From: Deltaproteobacteria bacterium
GTDB taxonomy: Bacteria > Desulfobacterota > Desulfobacteria > Desulfobacterales > UBA5852
Assembly (NCBI GenBank): GCA_020444045.1
Contig: JAHLLS010000031.1
Span: forward strand, 1-63,259
Direction: 5' to 3'
Length of the DNA stretch: 63,259 bases
Shown: positions 62,316-63,259 of the stretch, in pieces
Position numbering within the stretch: position 1 is the stretch's first letter
How the letters are laid out: each line of letters starts with the position of its first letter
Notes under the pieces: generated by a model
Databases searched by the model: none
Told to the model about the DNA's origin: nothing
Seen by the model: only the letters and a program-made list of their open reading frames with translations
Translations under genes and position numbers: made by a program

Positions 62316-62687
62316 ATGGATGAACGACGAATAGCAAAACGTTTTCGCGCCCTCGATGGTGCATTGGCAGCGTTATCGCCCGAATCCGGCCGAGTCGGTC
62401 AAATTCAAAATATCAGTTTGCACGGATTGGCCTTCCAGTATATTGCGGATGATCCCCCAGAAGTGACCATTCCCGAAACGGTCAAACTTCAGATCATGTT
62501 TGCCGGCGAAGGCGTTTGGCTGGAAGGGGTGCCGGTCAAATGGGTTGCCGATATAGATATCCCGACCACGACATCTTTCTCCCGTATACCGATTCGTCAA
62601 ACAAGCCTGCAGTTTAAGGCGCTGACGGACGCCCAGAAAACACGCCTGCAAGAATTTATTCGCCGCTATACCCGCAGCAACAATTAA
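62316..62687 (+). CDS. PilZ-domain protein
   Basis: The 123-residue single PilZ domain has an N-terminal arginine-rich RRIAKRFR and QNISLHGLAF, which matches the D/NxSxxG signature for c-di-GMP binding. It is probably a small c-di-GMP receptor. No membrane segment. The ATG at 62316 lacks a clear Shine-Dalgarno sequence; the frame opens with TTG at 62301. It lies downstream of three ATATTGAT repeats. Confidence 0.8.
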   Translation: MDERRIAKRFRALDGALAALSPESGRVGQIQNISLHGLAFQYIADDPPEVTIPETVKLQIMFAGEGVWLEGVPVKWVADIDIPTTTSFSRIPIRQTSLQFKALTDAQKTRLQEFIRRYTRSNN

Positions 62688-62812
62688 GATTGCGCAGCCC
62701 ATCGAACTTGCCCACAGCCATTGCCTTTCGCGCCCGTCCCCGGTCTTTGGCCTAAAGCGGGCTCCCCCACCGACCGATAAGGAAATAAAGACGACTATTG
62801 ACGGAGGCGATC

Positions 62813-63010
62813 ATGGGAACCCTGTTTCTCATTATAATCCATATTATCCTTGTCACGGCCGTGTACATCACGGCCTACCGGACCGGCTATGGCGCGTGCC
62901 GAGATGACACCCTGCGAAAGGCCAGCACCGAGACCCAGCCGTTGAAAAGGATTCTTGAAGAGTTGAATCTGGATATCGAAACCTTCCTTGATAATGACAA
63001 AGACCGTTGA
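62813..63010 (+). CDS. small single-pass membrane protein
   Basis: The 65-residue protein begins MGTLFLIIIHIILVTAVYI, one transmembrane helix, followed by YRTGYGACRDD and a charged helix with LKRILEELNLDIETFLDND. It probably has its N-terminus in or through the membrane with a cytosolic tail. The function is unknown. GGAGGCGATC precedes the ATG. It is followed by a stem that terminates the tRNA transcript on the other strand. Confidence 0.65.
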   Translation: MGTLFLIIIHIILVTAVYITAYRTGYGACRDDTLRKASTETQPLKRILEELNLDIETFLDNDKDR

Positions 63011-63016
63011 CCCGCT

Positions 63017-63050
63017 CAAAACAAAACGCCCGACCGAGTTCGGTCGGGCG
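63017..63050 (-). terminator. rho-independent terminator after tRNA-Ser genes
   Basis: On the minus strand the stem CGCCCGACCGA/TCGGTCGGGCG (2-base loop) is followed by TTTTGTTTTG, 14 bp downstream of tRNA-Ser(GCT). Confidence 0.85.
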
Positions 63051-63063
63051 CATACGATTAAAA

Positions 63064-63156
63064 TGGCGGAGAGAATGGGATTCGAACCCATGGTGGAGTT
63101 TTACCCCCACACTCGCTTAGCAGGCGAGCACCTTCAGCCGACTCGGTCATCTCTCC
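63064..63156 (-). tRNA. tRNA-Ser (anticodon GCU)
   Basis: Acceptor GGAGAGA/TCTCTCC, a long variable arm, T loop TTCGAAT, and an anticodon stem CTCGC/GCGAG with loop CTGCTAA give anticodon GCT. The discriminator is G and CCA is encoded at the 3' end. Confidence 0.95.
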
Positions 63157-63171
63157 GTGTCATATTGCGGA

Positions 63172-63259
63172 TGGCGGAGGGAGTAGGATTCGAACCCACG
63201 GAGGTGTTACCCTCAACGGTTTTCAAGACCGCCGCTTTCGACCACTCAGCCATCCCTCC
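63172..63259 (-). tRNA. tRNA-Ser (anticodon UGA)
   Basis: Acceptor GGAGGGA/TCCCTCC, a long variable arm, T loop TTCGAAT, and an anticodon stem GCGGT/ACCGT with loop CTTGAAA give anticodon TGA. CCA is encoded. Its 5' end coincides with the window edge. It lies 15 bp upstream of tRNA-Ser(GCU), on the same transcript. Confidence 0.95.

Overview
The window is chromosomal DNA of a dissimilatory sulfate-reducing bacterium of the Desulfobacterota (old Deltaproteobacteria). It carries the sulfate-respiration core: aprBA (APS reductase) and qmoABC (quinone-interacting membrane oxidoreductase) on the + strand, with sat (ATP sulfurylase) convergent to them. Four YkgJ-type cysteine-cluster proteins, a CoA-transferase/GNAT fusion and a dienoyl-CoA-isomerase-like crotonase fit a Desulfosarcina-like, fatty-acid-oxidising sulfate reducer. 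That genus-level placement is inference.

Layout. 1-6.6 kb: 5' end of clpB, trmL, a frameshifted pyruvate-kinase-C-like gene, an interspersed palindromic repeat, an amidohydrolase, a tandem GAF protein, and an unknown secreted protein coupled to a YkgJ protein. 6.7-21.6 kb: mostly single metabolic or housekeeping genes (CoA-transferase/GNAT, five-S1-domain protein, htpX, a small Cys-rich protein, trxB, class IV aminotransferase, crotonase, aldo/keto reductase, LUD protein, chromosomal ParM-like actin, MFS transporter), then a CBS-ACT / acyl-ACP thioesterase / DJ-1 run behind a clear sigma70 promoter. 21.6-28.3 kb: visibly lower G+C, with a small unknown gene, a DUF3783 gene, a divergent enolase-superfamily gene, and a two-gene c-di-GMP module (PilZ plus acyltransferase-like protein; sensor HD-GYP protein).

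28.3-46.8 kb is a long minus-strand translation and RNA-metabolism block. In transcription order it is infC-rpmI-rplT-pheS-pheT-merR-like, tRNA-Gly(CCC), rimP-nusA-infB-DUF503-rbfA-nrnA-truB-rpsO-pnp-M16 peptidase-dut-MBL hydrolase. infC appears to start at AUA. The rpmI-rplT and rpsO-pnp spacers hold RNA stem structures that could be regulatory.

47-52.4 kb: a TadA-like deaminase, an orphan HSDR_N-like protein, a dGTPase, and three YkgJ proteins, one of them overlapping an atypical SDR. 52.8-62 kb: aprBA, terminator, qmoABC, terminator, then sat on the opposite strand with its own terminator and a promoter overlapped by an inverted repeat. 62.3-63.26 kb: a PilZ protein, a one-TM small protein, and tRNA-Ser(GCT) and tRNA-Ser(UGA) on the minus strand.

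Sat activates sulfate to APS, AprBA reduces APS to sulfite and AMP, and QmoABC is thought to link the quinone pool to AprBA. I see no CRISPR array, insertion sequence, transposase, integrase or rRNA gene.
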